A stretch of 64,000 nucleotides of DNA from Gemmatimonadota bacterium (GTDB lineage Bacteria > Latescibacterota > UBA2968). The position numbers and the translations under genes are program-made. Below, one piece after another: positions 25,410 to 34,471 of this stretch; within the stretch, counting starts at the first letter, position 1; each line of letters opens with the position of its first letter. The notes under the pieces were generated by a model, which was not told where the DNA came from, ran no database searches, and saw only the letters and a list, made by a program, of their open reading frames with translations. The DNA lies in assembly GCA_009838845.1 (NCBI GenBank), contig VXRD01000003.1:38371-102370 (forward strand), written 5' to 3'.

Positions 25410-27205
25410 TCGAGGGTTTGGATTTTTTGTCGGAGGCTTCGCAGTCGCTCGCGTGCTATGTCGGCTTCGAGGCTTGTGGGATAGTTGACGAGCAGGGTTT
25501 CGTAGATTTTTTGCGCGTCGTAATATTGGCCGAGGTATTTGTCGTAGATCGCGCCCTGTGCGATGTGTGCGGCGGGGGAAAGTGGGCTATGGGGTTGTGT
25601 GGCGATGAGTTTGCGATAGGTCTGAAGGGCTTGTGGATAGCGTTTTTGGTCGGTGTAAATTTTGGCCTGATGGTCGAGCAAGCGATCCGCGAGAAAGGAT
25701 TGCGGATGGGCGCGATGGAGGGTTTCAAAAGCGTGCAATGCTCCGTTTTGATCTTTTTGGCGCAGTTTGAGGCAGGCACTGGCATACGCGCTGAGCAGGG
25801 TTGCGTCTGCGCGCTGGCCTTCTTGTAATAGCGCGGATAGGGCGATGGTGTCGTTGATGATGTCGCGGTTGACATCTGTTTTGAGCACGGCGTCGAGCAG
25901 GGTTTGAGCCTGGTCAATCTGGTCCGATAGAAAATGCAATTCGGCGAGGCGAAAACGGGCTTCGGTCGCTTCGGAGGCGGTCGCTCTTTCGGCGATGATC
26001 TGGTGGTAGATGAGCCGCGTCTTATCTGTGTTGTCCGCCTGTAGATGTCCTTCGGCGAGGGCAAATAGCGCTTTGTATCGCCAGGTGCTGCGTCGATGGG
26101 TCTGGATCAGGTTTTGAAATGCCTGTTGGGCACCTCCGGCGTCGTTGTGGTGGTCGCGCAAGATGATGCCCACGAGAAAACGGGCTTCGTCGGCCTCTGC
26201 GCGGTTGGGGTGACGGGTGATGAGGTCGCTGTAGTGGTTTTGTGCCTCGGCGGGGCGGTTTGCAAGCTGATATGCTTTGCCCAGGCCCAATTGTGCACGC
26301 GCCAGATGGTCGGAACGGTCTGCGCGGTCACATATTGCCCGATAAGCGGCAATAGCGGTTGTGGGATTTTCATTGTCGAGAGCATAGTGCGCAATGCGGA
26401 ACAGATAATTCCAGTTATTGTCTGTGGGCGCATTGGGCGAGAGCAAAAGGTCGAGTGTTTGCGCGACAAACCCAGCGGGCAGGGCGTATTCGATGAGCAG
26501 GCTGAGATCGGTTTGGTCTTTGGGCGATGAGAGCAGGCCAAAGACCTCGGCGTGCTGGTCGCCGTTTTGGGCCATATCGCGCAGGCGTGCTTCAACGTGT
26601 GCGCGGTATTGCGGGTTTTGCCGAATCCAGATCAGATATTCGCGCACGGCATCGGGATAATGGGCGCGGCGTTCGGCGAGTTCGGCGAGTTCGCGAGCAA
26701 ACAGCTTTGTGTCCTGGAGTGCAATTCTCGCGCGGCGATAGGTTTGTTCGGCGCGTTTGTCGAGGTTGCGTTTGCGATAGCGGTCGGCAATGATGGCAAA
26801 GGGATGTGTGTTGGTCGCCTTCTGGAGCAGAGGTTCCCAGGATGCAGCTGCGGAATCTATTTGTCCCAGTTCAAAGAGGGCGATGCCCAGGCGAAGGCGT
26901 GCGTTGTTATCGTTTGGAACAGATGAGAGGCGTTGGCGAAATAGCACGGCGACTTCGTCATGCCTGCCCGCCCGCGATAGTGCGGATTCGAGGCGCATGA
27001 GAAGGTCGGCGCGATGGGGATGCTGGATGTAAAGGCCGCGGTAGATGTAGATCGCGCTTGTGAAGTCCTTTTTTGCTTCAAGGGCTATTGCGCGCTGAAT
27101 CGCGGCGTTGATCTGCTCGGTCTCGGTAGATGCCGTGGCAATCCCCACGCATAAGAGGAGAATAGCGAATAGACGGAGCGGTGTACAACTGCGCCAGCAG
27201 TTCAT
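25388..27205 (-). CDS. Exported TPR-repeat protein
   Basis: A 605-residue protein with a signal segment ([16 protein letters not shown]) and many tetratricopeptide-like helical pairs, for example [39 protein letters not shown] and [20 protein letters not shown]. It is likely a periplasmic scaffold for protein complexes. The Met at 27205 gives the natural signal peptide but has no clear ribosome site. The frame continues upstream through the 8-bp-periodic repeat to a TTG at 27331 that would overlap the DUF4175 stop, so the original start may have been displaced by that repeat. The stop overlaps the HigA start. Confidence 0.8.
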   Translation of the reverse strand: MNCWRSCTPLRLFAILLLCVGIATASTETEQINAAIQRAIALEAKKDFTSAIYIYRGLYIQHPHRADLLMRLESALSRAGRHDEVAVLFRQRLSSVPNDNNARLRLGIALFELGQIDSAAASWEPLLQKATNTHPFAIIADRYRKRNLDKRAEQTYRRARIALQDTKLFARELAELAERRAHYPDAVREYLIWIRQNPQYRAHVEARLRDMAQNGDQHAEVFGLLSSPKDQTDLSLLIEYALPAGFVAQTLDLLLSPNAPTDNNWNYLFRIAHYALDNENPTTAIAAYRAICDRADRSDHLARAQLGLGKAYQLANRPAEAQNHYSDLITRHPNRAEADEARFLVGIILRDHHNDAGGAQQAFQNLIQTHRRSTWRYKALFALAEGHLQADNTDKTRLIYHQIIAERATASEATEARFRLAELHFLSDQIDQAQTLLDAVLKTDVNRDIINDTIALSALLQEGQRADATLLSAYASACLKLRQKDQNGALHAFETLHRAHPQSFLADRLLDHQAKIYTDQKRYPQALQTYRKLIATQPHSPLSPAAHIAQGAIYDKYLGQYYDAQKIYETLLVNYPTSLEADIARERLRSLRQKIQTLEKTKEAG

Positions 27206-27307
27206 AGACGAATAGACGAACCCCACCCCGCCACCCAAAGTTACTACAAACTCCGTCGTTGATTCGTTGATTCGTTTATTCGTTGATTCGTTGATTCGTT
27301 TATTCGT
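27204..27307. repeat. 8-bp-periodic inverted repeat element, copy 2
   Basis: The core (GAATAGACGAACCCCACC, CCACCCAAAGTT and GTCGTTGATTCG) matches copy 1 at 20496-20592. Here the right arm has seven or more units of the TTGATTCG/TTTATTCG type. It separates the DUF4175 stop from the TPR start and keeps one frame open, giving repeated KRINEST residues if translated. Confidence 0.75.
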
Positions 27308-30300
27308 CCGTTGTCTTTTTCGCATCTTCAATCAAGTTTTCAAAATACCGCCGGATGAGGGCCTGGTATTCAGGTGAATATCCCTCTTTGAGGGCGTCGC
27401 GCATCAGATGGCGCAGGGGGTTGTCGGCTTCCCCCAAATCTGCGGGGAGCGTTCCCGGTCCGCGATAGGTCAAATTTACGCCTGTGCGCGCCTGTCGCTT
27501 TTTGCTCTTTCCGCGCGATCTCATCGCCTGTTGGGCATCGAGCATGCGGGAGAGGATCTGTCGCTGTCGCATGAGGGTTTGGGGTGCGACCTGGCGTTGG
27601 AGAAGTTCGCGTGCGGTTTCCTGCATGTCGCTGGCAATTTTGCCCAGGTCGCCGAGCATTTCGCGCTGTTGCCGCGCCAATTCGCCGCGCAGGGCATTGA
27701 GCGCGTCCCGGATGGCGCGCTGTTGGGCCGCGAGTTTTTGCCACGAGGGTTGGCCTCCTTGCCCGGATTGCCCAAATAGATTTTCGGTTTGGGCGTTGAG
27801 TGATCCCTGTTGTTGGGCGAGTTGGGCCATTTTTGCCATCATTTCTTCAAAGCCCGTGCCCGATTCCGAAGAGGCGAGTTGTCCCAGTGCGTTTTGTACC
27901 ATCATGGCTCCGCGATTGATTTCTCCCATGGCTTCGCGGGCGAGTTGGGCTGCCTGAGTGGCATTGCCCGCGTTGAGTTGTTCGGCAGCGCCATCCATTT
28001 TGTTTAAGGCCTGACCGAGGGCTGCCTGTGCGCTGGGGGGCATAAAGAAGGTTTTTTGCGAGGCGTCCATCAGGCGTTGTGCCATGCGCGATGCCCCGGT
28101 TATCGCACGCGCCTGATCCAGGGCGAGGGGGGCGGTGTCGTCGCGACTTCCCGCCTCATTGGCGCGCTGTGCCGTGCGTTCCTGCGCCTGGGATAAGGTG
28201 AGGAGATCGTGCAATACGCGGTTGAGTTCTCTGGCGATTTCTTCTTTTTGTCGCTGGATAAATTGTTGTCGGGCCTGTGCGAGGTTCTGACTCAGGTTTT
28301 GTAAGTCCCGGGCGAGAGAATCGCTGTTTTGTCCCGCGCTTTGCCGTTGTCCCAGAGCGAGGTCCTGGCGCACTTGATCCATGCGAGGGGTGAGTTGTTT
28401 GTTTTGTATTGCGTTGGCGATTTGGTCGAGTTCGCCGTCAGTGGGACTGTCCATTTTTTGCGATGCTTGTTGCAGTTCTGTGCGTAATTGTTCGGTGTCT
28501 CGGGCGATTCGCGTCTGGCGGCGGATGAGGTCTTCGGTGGGTTCGCGTTCGATATTTTGCGTGATCTGATCCTGGGCGTGGGCGAGTTCTTCGAGTTTCT
28601 GGTTGAGCGCGTCGAGGGTTTGTTGTTGTTGCACGCGCCGCAAAAGGGCGAGGGTGCGGTCGATGCTTTCGCGGAATTTTTCGCGTTCCATCTGAAATTG
28701 TTCAAGGGCCTCGCGCACCATGTTTGCATCGGCACTTTTGATGGCTTCGTCCAATTTTTTCATGACGGCCTCGAGTTCTGGCGTGCGAATTTGCGAAAGC
28801 AATGTTTGTAGTTCTTCGAGTTTTTGCAGGGTATCGTCTTCGAGCAATCCGCTCTCTTGCAGGCGGTCGAGTGCGCGTTCGAGTTGTTCGGCTGTGGATT
28901 CAATTTGTTCGGCGAGTTGTTCCTGTGTTTGGCGAACTTTTTCGAGTTCGCGTTTTTCCTGCCAATCGAGTTTGTCTTTGGAGAGCATATCGCGGGCGAG
29001 TTCTTTGAGGCGCGCGTCGAGTTCGCGCCCGCGTTGTTGCACGGTTTCGATCTCGTCAATGCTTTCGCGCTGTGTTTTGTCCGCTTCTCGATGGATTTCA
29101 AACAGGCTGGGCATGCGAATTGTAAAGGTGGCTGTTTCCCCATAAGAGGGCCTGGGATTGTTGTCGTAAGCGCGGATTCTGTAGGTGATTTGATCGCCCG
29201 GTAGCAAGTCGAGGTTGGACAGGTCCCAGTGATAAGACGTCTCAATTTCGCGCCCGGGCGTTGTGATAATTGGAAGGATGTGGTCTTTGTCGTCGTCTTT
29301 CTGGTATCTGAGTTGCAGGCGCGAGATGCCATAGTCGTCAAAGGCTTCGGCAACGAGGGAGACGCGCATCGATTCTGTGAGGTCGATATCTTGTCCCGGT
29401 CGCAACAGGCGCACGTCTGGCGGTTGATCGGGCAGCGCGACAATGCGATATGTTACGGGGTCTTTGTTGGCGATCATATAGGGATCGCGCAAGTGTATGC
29501 GATAGCGCCCGTCTTTTTTCACTGTCAGGGTCGCCTGTGCAAGCGATGAAGATACTGAGGCGGGTAATTCGGTTGCGTCGTCAAATACGAGCGAGGCCGA
29601 TTCGAGGGGTTTGTTGGCTTCAATGGTCAATGAGATTTCTGTGCCGATTGGTACAATTACGTCGCCGCCCTGTTGATCGATGCGGTCGGGCATGGCTGTG
29701 TGCGGCGGAAATCGGTCGCGGTGCGAGATGCGCGTGACAATGGGGCGCGGGTGTACGGTTGCAGTGTAGGTGGGGGTTTGCGCGTCGTGGGCAGACAGGC
29801 GGTAGTCAAAAGATCGCGTGACATTGGGAAAGTGGTGAGATGTGCCCGTTTGTTTGACTGGTAAGACAAAAGAGGCCCACGTTTGTACGCCTTTTTCGCG
29901 CACATACAGGCGCGCAGTGCGCGGAACAATGCCCGCAAATTGTGCGGTGAGCGTAAGTGGCTCCCCACCGATGATTTCGACATTGCCCGGTTTTAAAATT
30001 ATGTACGTGTCTGGCGGGCGAGTGTATGGGGTTTGCGGGTTTGCGAGGCGTTGGGCTGCGCCGGATAAGGCCGTGGGCCATCCCGCGTGGAGCAAGAGCG
30101 CGACGAGGGCGAGCACGACAACTGCCGTGGCAGCGCGGATGGGTGGCTTGCGATTGATGAGTCTTTCATAAGGAAGATGCTGTGTGGCGCGTTCTGCCTG
30201 GATGATTGCGGCATCGACGAGTGCGGTGGCGTGTTTTTCGCGGTCTCTTTGTCGCCACAATTGGAGTGCGTTGATCAGGTGTTGCTGGAGGCCGCCAAAG

Positions 30301-30590
30301 TGTTGTTCCACGCGCAGTGCGATCTGGTCGAGGCTGGCAGGGCGGATAAATGGGATGACGCAGAAGCGGGCGAGCAGGTATAAGAGGCATAGGGTGCACA
30401 AACTCTCCAAAACAATTTTGAGGATTGGGCGCAGGTAGAATATCGATTCGAGGATGAGGAGGGCAATTCCCGCGCTGAGGATAAATACCAGCGCGAGTCC
30501 TACGCCCGTTAGTGCCCGATTCGCCGCCAGCAGTGTGCGCAGTCTTGTGAGGCGGTGGGTGAGTTTTTGATGTGCAGAGTGTGAGGTCAT
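27300..30590 (-). CDS. DUF4175-family membrane protein
   Basis: A 1,096-residue protein. Two hydrophobic stretches near the N-terminus (about residues 27-50 and 54-80) and a third near 150-170 anchor it in the inner membrane. A beta-rich periplasmic region covers about 180-500. A very long Gln/Glu/Arg-rich coiled coil then extends from about 500 to 1030 (many QQRGRELDARLKELARDM-like heptads). DUF4175 proteins in this setting accompany MoxR, DUF4159 and TPR genes; their role is unproven. It follows the DUF4159 gene after 10 bases and ends within the repeat that precedes the TPR gene. Confidence 0.85.
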   Translation of the reverse strand: MTSHSAHQKLTHRLTRLRTLLAANRALTGVGLALVFILSAGIALLILESIFYLRPILKIVLESLCTLCLLYLLARFCVIPFIRPASLDQIALRVEQHFGGLQQHLINALQLWRQRDREKHATALVDAAIIQAERATQHLPYERLINRKPPIRAATAVVVLALVALLLHAGWPTALSGAAQRLANPQTPYTRPPDTYIILKPGNVEIIGGEPLTLTAQFAGIVPRTARLYVREKGVQTWASFVLPVKQTGTSHHFPNVTRSFDYRLSAHDAQTPTYTATVHPRPIVTRISHRDRFPPHTAMPDRIDQQGGDVIVPIGTEISLTIEANKPLESASLVFDDATELPASVSSSLAQATLTVKKDGRYRIHLRDPYMIANKDPVTYRIVALPDQPPDVRLLRPGQDIDLTESMRVSLVAEAFDDYGISRLQLRYQKDDDKDHILPIITTPGREIETSYHWDLSNLDLLPGDQITYRIRAYDNNPRPSYGETATFTIRMPSLFEIHREADKTQRESIDEIETVQQRGRELDARLKELARDMLSKDKLDWQEKRELEKVRQTQEQLAEQIESTAEQLERALDRLQESGLLEDDTLQKLEELQTLLSQIRTPELEAVMKKLDEAIKSADANMVREALEQFQMEREKFRESIDRTLALLRRVQQQQTLDALNQKLEELAHAQDQITQNIEREPTEDLIRRQTRIARDTEQLRTELQQASQKMDSPTDGELDQIANAIQNKQLTPRMDQVRQDLALGQRQSAGQNSDSLARDLQNLSQNLAQARQQFIQRQKEEIARELNRVLHDLLTLSQAQERTAQRANEAGSRDDTAPLALDQARAITGASRMAQRLMDASQKTFFMPPSAQAALGQALNKMDGAAEQLNAGNATQAAQLAREAMGEINRGAMMVQNALGQLASSESGTGFEEMMAKMAQLAQQQGSLNAQTENLFGQSGQGGQPSWQKLAAQQRAIRDALNALRGELARQQREMLGDLGKIASDMQETARELLQRQVAPQTLMRQRQILSRMLDAQQAMRSRGKSKKRQARTGVNLTYRGPGTLPADLGEADNPLRHLMRDALKEGYSPEYQALIRRYFENLIEDAKKTTDE

Positions 30591-30600
30591 GGAACAGTGG

Positions 30601-31263
30601 TCAGTGCGTTAGTGCCCAGACAATGACGTTGGTGCCCATTTTGAGGGCTTCTTGTCTTTTTTCGGGCGGGTCGTTGTGTACGTCGGGGTCATCCCATCCA
30701 TCGGCGATGTCGCTACTCGTGTTGTAAAAGACGATCAGGCGGTCTTCGTGAAATAGGCCCAGAGCCTGAGGAGGATCGCCGTCGTGTTCGTGGATTTTTG
30801 GCAAGCCGTTTGGAAATTGAAACGGCGTTTTGAAGAGGCCAAAAGAAGGGGGCAATTGGACGAGTTTTTTGTCGGGAAATGCGCGTTTGATTTCCCGACG
30901 AAAGGATTCGTCCAGGCCGTAGTCGTCGTTGGCAAAAAGAAATCCGCCGCGTTCGAGATAGAGGCGCAAGCGCCGCAGTTCCTCTTCGGAGAATCGGATG
31001 TTGCCATGTCCGGTGAGAAATAGAACGGGATAGGCAAAGAGGTGTTCGTCGGTAAGCGCGACCTGGGCTTCTTGCTCGGCGGTGCGGATGGGCGTGTGTT
31101 GTCTGATAAATGCGAGCAGGTTGGGTATTTCTGTTGGCCCATTGTACCAGTCGCCGCCGCCGTCGTATTTGATACGCGCTATGGTGAATGCGGCGGGCGG
31201 GTCTTGCAATTGCGCCAGGCTGGACGCAGAGATTATCAGGAGTAGAAGGATGAAATGGCGCAT
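30601..31263 (-). CDS. Exported DUF4159 protein
   Basis: A 220-residue protein with a signal peptide (MRHFILLLLIISASSLA) and a DUF4159 domain over most of its length: ARIKYDGGGDWYNGPTEIPN, PVLFLTGHGNIRFSEEELRR and GGFLFANDDYGLDESFRREI. The fold resembles the ThuA/GATase-like group, but no catalytic site can be named. It is the first gene of the six-gene operon ending in moxR and murD. The 105 bases upstream contain a GC-rich repeat but no convincing promoter. Confidence 0.87.
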   Translation of the reverse strand: MRHFILLLLIISASSLAQLQDPPAAFTIARIKYDGGGDWYNGPTEIPNLLAFIRQHTPIRTAEQEAQVALTDEHLFAYPVLFLTGHGNIRFSEEELRRLRLYLERGGFLFANDDYGLDESFRREIKRAFPDKKLVQLPPSFGLFKTPFQFPNGLPKIHEHDGDPPQALGLFHEDRLIVFYNTSSDIADGWDDPDVHNDPPEKRQEALKMGTNVIVWALTH

Positions 31264-31301
31264 GGTTTTTATGACGCGAAAAGGCGGTGTTCGGTTCCGT
31301 T

Positions 31302-31358
31302 GTAGGGGCGGTGCCTCCGTATAAAATCATTACGGAGCAGGCTCCTGTGCCCGCCCGT
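31302..31358. repeat. GTAGGGGCG-type intergenic repeat, copy 2
   Basis: Starts GTAGGGGCGGTGCC and ends GTGCCCGCCCG, with an internal stem CTCCGTA/TACGGAG. It shares both ends, and the GCAGGCTCCT block, with 32885-32930. It lies between the DUF4159 operon and the YkgJ gene. Confidence 0.6.
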
Positions 31359-31368
31359 CGGAGGTCTC

Positions 31369-31710
31369 TTATGTCTCACTTTTTACGTTGTCAATTTGCA
31401 GGATGGAAGGCTCCGTGCCAAAGGTGTAAGTGCAGTCGAAGTCAACTTCTGATAAACACCGCGTGTCAATTGGAAATGCCGCGCATTGTTTGGGGCGGTT
31501 TTCGTAGATGCTACAGAGGGTATCCCCGGTGTCATTTTTGATGAGAAAGGGGCATTTGAACAGGAGTTCGCAGCAGTTGCCACATTGATTGCATTCGCCC
31601 TGTCGGTTTTTTTCTTGTTGCGCGACATAGGCTTTGCGAAATCGCAGCAGCACAAAGCGTCGTACTTTGCCTATGGCTTGTTCGCACATTTTGCCAAGGG
31701 TTCTGGGCAT
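31369..31710 (-). CDS. YkgJ-like cysteine-cluster protein
   Basis: A 113-residue protein with the YkgJ-type metal-binding pattern: CNQCGNCCELLFKCPFL followed by CSIYENRPKQCAAFP. Such proteins are predicted to bind zinc or an Fe-S cluster, and their reaction is unknown. The N-terminal 35 residues are basic and helical. It begins 15 bases downstream of the DUF4432 gene and is probably co-transcribed with it. Confidence 0.85.
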   Translation of the reverse strand: MPRTLGKMCEQAIGKVRRFVLLRFRKAYVAQQEKNRQGECNQCGNCCELLFKCPFLIKNDTGDTLCSIYENRPKQCAAFPIDTRCLSEVDFDCTYTFGTEPSILQIDNVKSET

Positions 31711-31725
31711 GGAAAAGTCCTGTTC

Positions 31726-32868
31726 TTATTTTATTTGTCCGATTTCGCGCTCTGCGGCCTGTACGCCGCTTTTGGTGTCGTGAACGGCGATGGTGAGGTC
31801 GCAGTGCTGGGTTTCGCCGCCGTTGAGTGTGATGACGCGTCCGGCGTCGCGTTCAAAGCTTTTGGCGTTGGGATAGTTGGTGGCGGGTTCGAGGCCTACA
31901 ACGTATCCATCTGGGGTTGCTGCAGTGTTTTTCCAGAGGGTAAAGTACGGCATTTGTTTGAGTGCGTAGTGGAGCGAAGATCCCAGATTGCCTTCGGCGT
32001 TTTTGAGCAGTACAGATGTGTTGCCTTCGCTGTTGCCAGCGAGTTCGTAAAAATAAACTTGTTCGATATAACCCGGGGTGGGACCGAGGCATTGGTCGAA
32101 TGTTTTGAAGCCTTCCTCTGCGCGTGGGTCGCGTGGGGAGACGGTTTTGTGCGACGTTACGATGGATGCGCCTTCTTCGAGGAGGGGCGCGCCGTAGTTG
32201 CAGTGGTAGAGCAGTTGCATTTCAGCGGGTTTGTCGTTGAGGTTGGTGACTTGATCGGCTATGGTGAAGTTGTTGCTGCCGAGTTCTGTCGATATGGCTG
32301 TGGTGAGGCGCAGCGCGGGACCAAACATCATGGTTTCATCGACGATGCCCAATACAGTGATGCGACGGGGCGGTGTCAGGTCGATTTGTATTTCGACATA
32401 GCGCGCGGGTATGTTGGCGATTTTGCCGTGCAGGGGGACAAAGACTTCGGCTTCGTTGCCGTTGTTGTCGATTACGATATCTTTGCCGGGGGCGCCATTG
32501 CTGTCGAGGCCACAGCGCACGATCCATTCGTTGAAGCCTTTGAGCCATCCCAGGCCACCCCGGTCGTTGAGTTCGATGAAGGCCGGGTTGACGAGGTCGC
32601 GCACGGGCGATTCCCAGCCGAGGGAGATACCGCGATACGTGCCTTTCCATATTCCCATGCCGCGCGTGGGAACGATGAATATAGAGAGTGCCCCGTTGTC
32701 GAGTTCTATGAGATCAACCCCGTCTTGTACGCCGCCTTTGAGGGCGGCTTTTTGTACGCGCCAGGTATGTTCTGTGCCAAGTGGCAGGGTGGATTCATCG
32801 ATGGTCCACGATTCTGTCCAGAGTGCGCGTTCGACATCGGTGAGGACAAAGCGATACATGCCTTCCAT
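31726..32868 (-). CDS. DUF4432 family protein, aldose-epimerase-like fold
   Basis: A 380-residue protein matching the DUF4432 group of galactose-mutarotase-like proteins. Family-like stretches are IFIVPTRGMGIWKGTYRGI, ESPVRDLVNPAFIELNDRGG, MQLLYHCNYGAPLLEEGA and GYVVGLEPATNYPNAKSFE. The His and Glu in these blocks sit where epimerases place their catalytic pair, but the substrate sugar is not known. AAGGAAATTCCC precedes the ATG. It heads a short operon with the YkgJ-like gene. Confidence 0.85.
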   Translation of the reverse strand: MEGMYRFVLTDVERALWTESWTIDESTLPLGTEHTWRVQKAALKGGVQDGVDLIELDNGALSIFIVPTRGMGIWKGTYRGISLGWESPVRDLVNPAFIELNDRGGLGWLKGFNEWIVRCGLDSNGAPGKDIVIDNNGNEAEVFVPLHGKIANIPARYVEIQIDLTPPRRITVLGIVDETMMFGPALRLTTAISTELGSNNFTIADQVTNLNDKPAEMQLLYHCNYGAPLLEEGASIVTSHKTVSPRDPRAEEGFKTFDQCLGPTPGYIEQVYFYELAGNSEGNTSVLLKNAEGNLGSSLHYALKQMPYFTLWKNTAATPDGYVVGLEPATNYPNAKSFERDAGRVITLNGGETQHCDLTIAVHDTKSGVQAAEREIGQIK

Positions 32869-32884
32869 GGGAATTTCCTTCTGT

Positions 32885-32930
32885 GTAGGGGCGGTGCCCC
32901 CGTGCCCGCCCGTCGTTGGGGCAGGCTCCT
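32885..32930. repeat. GTAGGGGCG-type intergenic repeat, copy 3
   Basis: GTAGGGGCGGTGCCCCCGTG followed by CCCGCCCGTCG and GGGGCAGGCTCCT. It is shorter than copy 2 because the middle stem is missing. It lies in the 223-base gap between the divergent DUF4432 and Mur ligase genes. Confidence 0.6.
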
Positions 32931-33091
32931 TTTGTTGTCTATGATCGTCAGAATATACGGGAAAATGCGCGAGGTGAAAAGCGCAACGTAGAGATGCCGC
33001 CGCATGATGATGCCGGGATGGTTGTCAAAATGGGTATAAGGACTTAATTTTATACTGATTTTACGCAACTTCTACAGCATTGGCGATTGTA

Positions 33092-34471
33092 ATGAAAAAA
33101 CAAACTTTTTTCTTTTGCGGTATTGGTGGCAGTGGCATGAGTGCCATTGCCCAGGTGTTGTTGCATCAGGGTCATGCGGTGCGCGGGTCGGATCGCAGCT
33201 ATGACCAGGGGCAGAATGCGGATTTGTACGCGCGGTTGCAGGCGCTTGGGGTGGTGTTGTTTCCGCAGGATGGGTCGGGCGTGGATGCAGATGTGGATGT
33301 GCTGGTGGTGTCGAGTGCAGTCGAGCCGACGATTTTAGATGTACAGGCGGGGCTGGATCGCGGTATTGCTATTCGCAAGCGGGCAGAGGTGTTGGCGGAT
33401 TTGTTCCATCGGGGAACGGGGATTGCCGTGGGAGGGACGAGTGGAAAATCGACAGTGACAGGGATGATTGGTCATATTTTGAACAGGACCGGGCGGGATC
33501 CCACGGTGATCAATGGGGGTATGATGCGCGATGTGGTGCAGCCACCGCGATTGGGCAATGCATTATGCGGGGATGCCGAGTTGGTGGTGATTGAGGCTGA
33601 TGAGAGTGATGGTACGATTGCGCTGTACGAGCCGACGGTGTCGGTGTTGACGAATATTTCGCTGGATCACAAGCCGATGGCGGAATTGGAGTCACTTTTT
33701 GGGGCATTCTGTGCGCGAGCAAGAGATGCGGTGGTGAATCTTCTGTGCGCGCGGTCGATGGCTTTGACGCAGGGGGTAAAACGGCGGGTGACTTTTGGGG
33801 TGGATTGCGAAGGGGCAGATGTGCATGCTGCCGATGTCGAGCTGTTGCCCGATGGCGTGCGGTGTGTTGTCAATGGGCAGGCTTGTCGGTTGCGCGTGCC
33901 GGGCCGACACAATGTTGCCAATGCAGTGGCGGCTATTGCCACGTGTGGGGTGCTTGGAGTAAGCGTGCGGGATGGGGCAGAAGCATTGGGTAATTTTCGA
34001 GGGATTGGCAGGCGGTTGGAGGTGGTGGGCAAGGCGCAAGGGGTGACGGTGATCGATGATTTTGCACATAATCCAGATAAAATTGCCGCGAGTTTGGCAA
34101 CGCTGAAGGCGCAGCCAGGGCGCGTGTTGTCGGTTTTTCAACCTCACGGGTTTGGTCCAACGCGGTTTTTGATGGATGGGCTGATTTCGGCATTTATCAA
34201 TGGGATAGAAGGAGATGATCTGGTGATTATGTCGGAGATTTTTTATGCCGGTGGGACAGCGCAAAAGGATATTTCGTCGGGGGATTTGATCGCTCAGATT
34301 GCGCGTGCTGGACGGCGGGCTGAGTATATTGAAAGACGCGAGGATATTGTTGTGCGTTTGGCGGAGGAGGCCCGGAATGGCGACCGGGTTGTGGTGATGG
34401 GCGCGCGGGATGATTCGCTGACGGATTTTGCAAGAGATATATTATTACAGATTGAGAGCAGGGTGCGATGA
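33092..34471 (+). CDS. Mur ligase of the MurC/Mpl group
   Basis: A 459-residue Mur ligase. The N-terminal GIGGSGMSAIAQVLLHQGH is the UDP-sugar domain, GGTSGKSTVTGMIGHIL the ATP site, IEADESDGTIALYEPTVSVL the central domain and GIGRRLEVVGKAQGVTVIDD the start of the C-terminal domain. MurC adds L-alanine during synthesis; Mpl re-attaches recycled tripeptide. The next gene is an LD-carboxypeptidase, a recycling enzyme, and this favours an Mpl-like role. The lineage cannot be settled by reading. The ATG at 33092 is preferred to an in-frame TTG at 33080. The downstream gene overlaps its stop by four bases. Confidence 0.82.
   Translation: MKKQTFFFCGIGGSGMSAIAQVLLHQGHAVRGSDRSYDQGQNADLYARLQALGVVLFPQDGSGVDADVDVLVVSSAVEPTILDVQAGLDRGIAIRKRAEVLADLFHRGTGIAVGGTSGKSTVTGMIGHILNRTGRDPTVINGGMMRDVVQPPRLGNALCGDAELVVIEADESDGTIALYEPTVSVLTNISLDHKPMAELESLFGAFCARARDAVVNLLCARSMALTQGVKRRVTFGVDCEGADVHAADVELLPDGVRCVVNGQACRLRVPGRHNVANAVAAIATCGVLGVSVRDGAEALGNFRGIGRRLEVVGKAQGVTVIDDFAHNPDKIAASLATLKAQPGRVLSVFQPHGFGPTRFLMDGLISAFINGIEGDDLVIMSEIFYAGGTAQKDISSGDLIAQIARAGRRAEYIERREDIVVRLAEEARNGDRVVVMGARDDSLTDFARDILLQIESRVR

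Noticed and set aside
28292..29443. Pro/Thr/Asn-rich frames inside the DUF4175 gene
   Set aside because: They are alternate-frame readings of the coiled-coil region, with no ribosome site or recognisable motif.
33022..33050. Promoter for the Mur ligase (TTGTCA and TAATTT, 17-base spacer)
   Set aside because: The -10 box matches the consensus at only three positions, so it was not listed as a feature.
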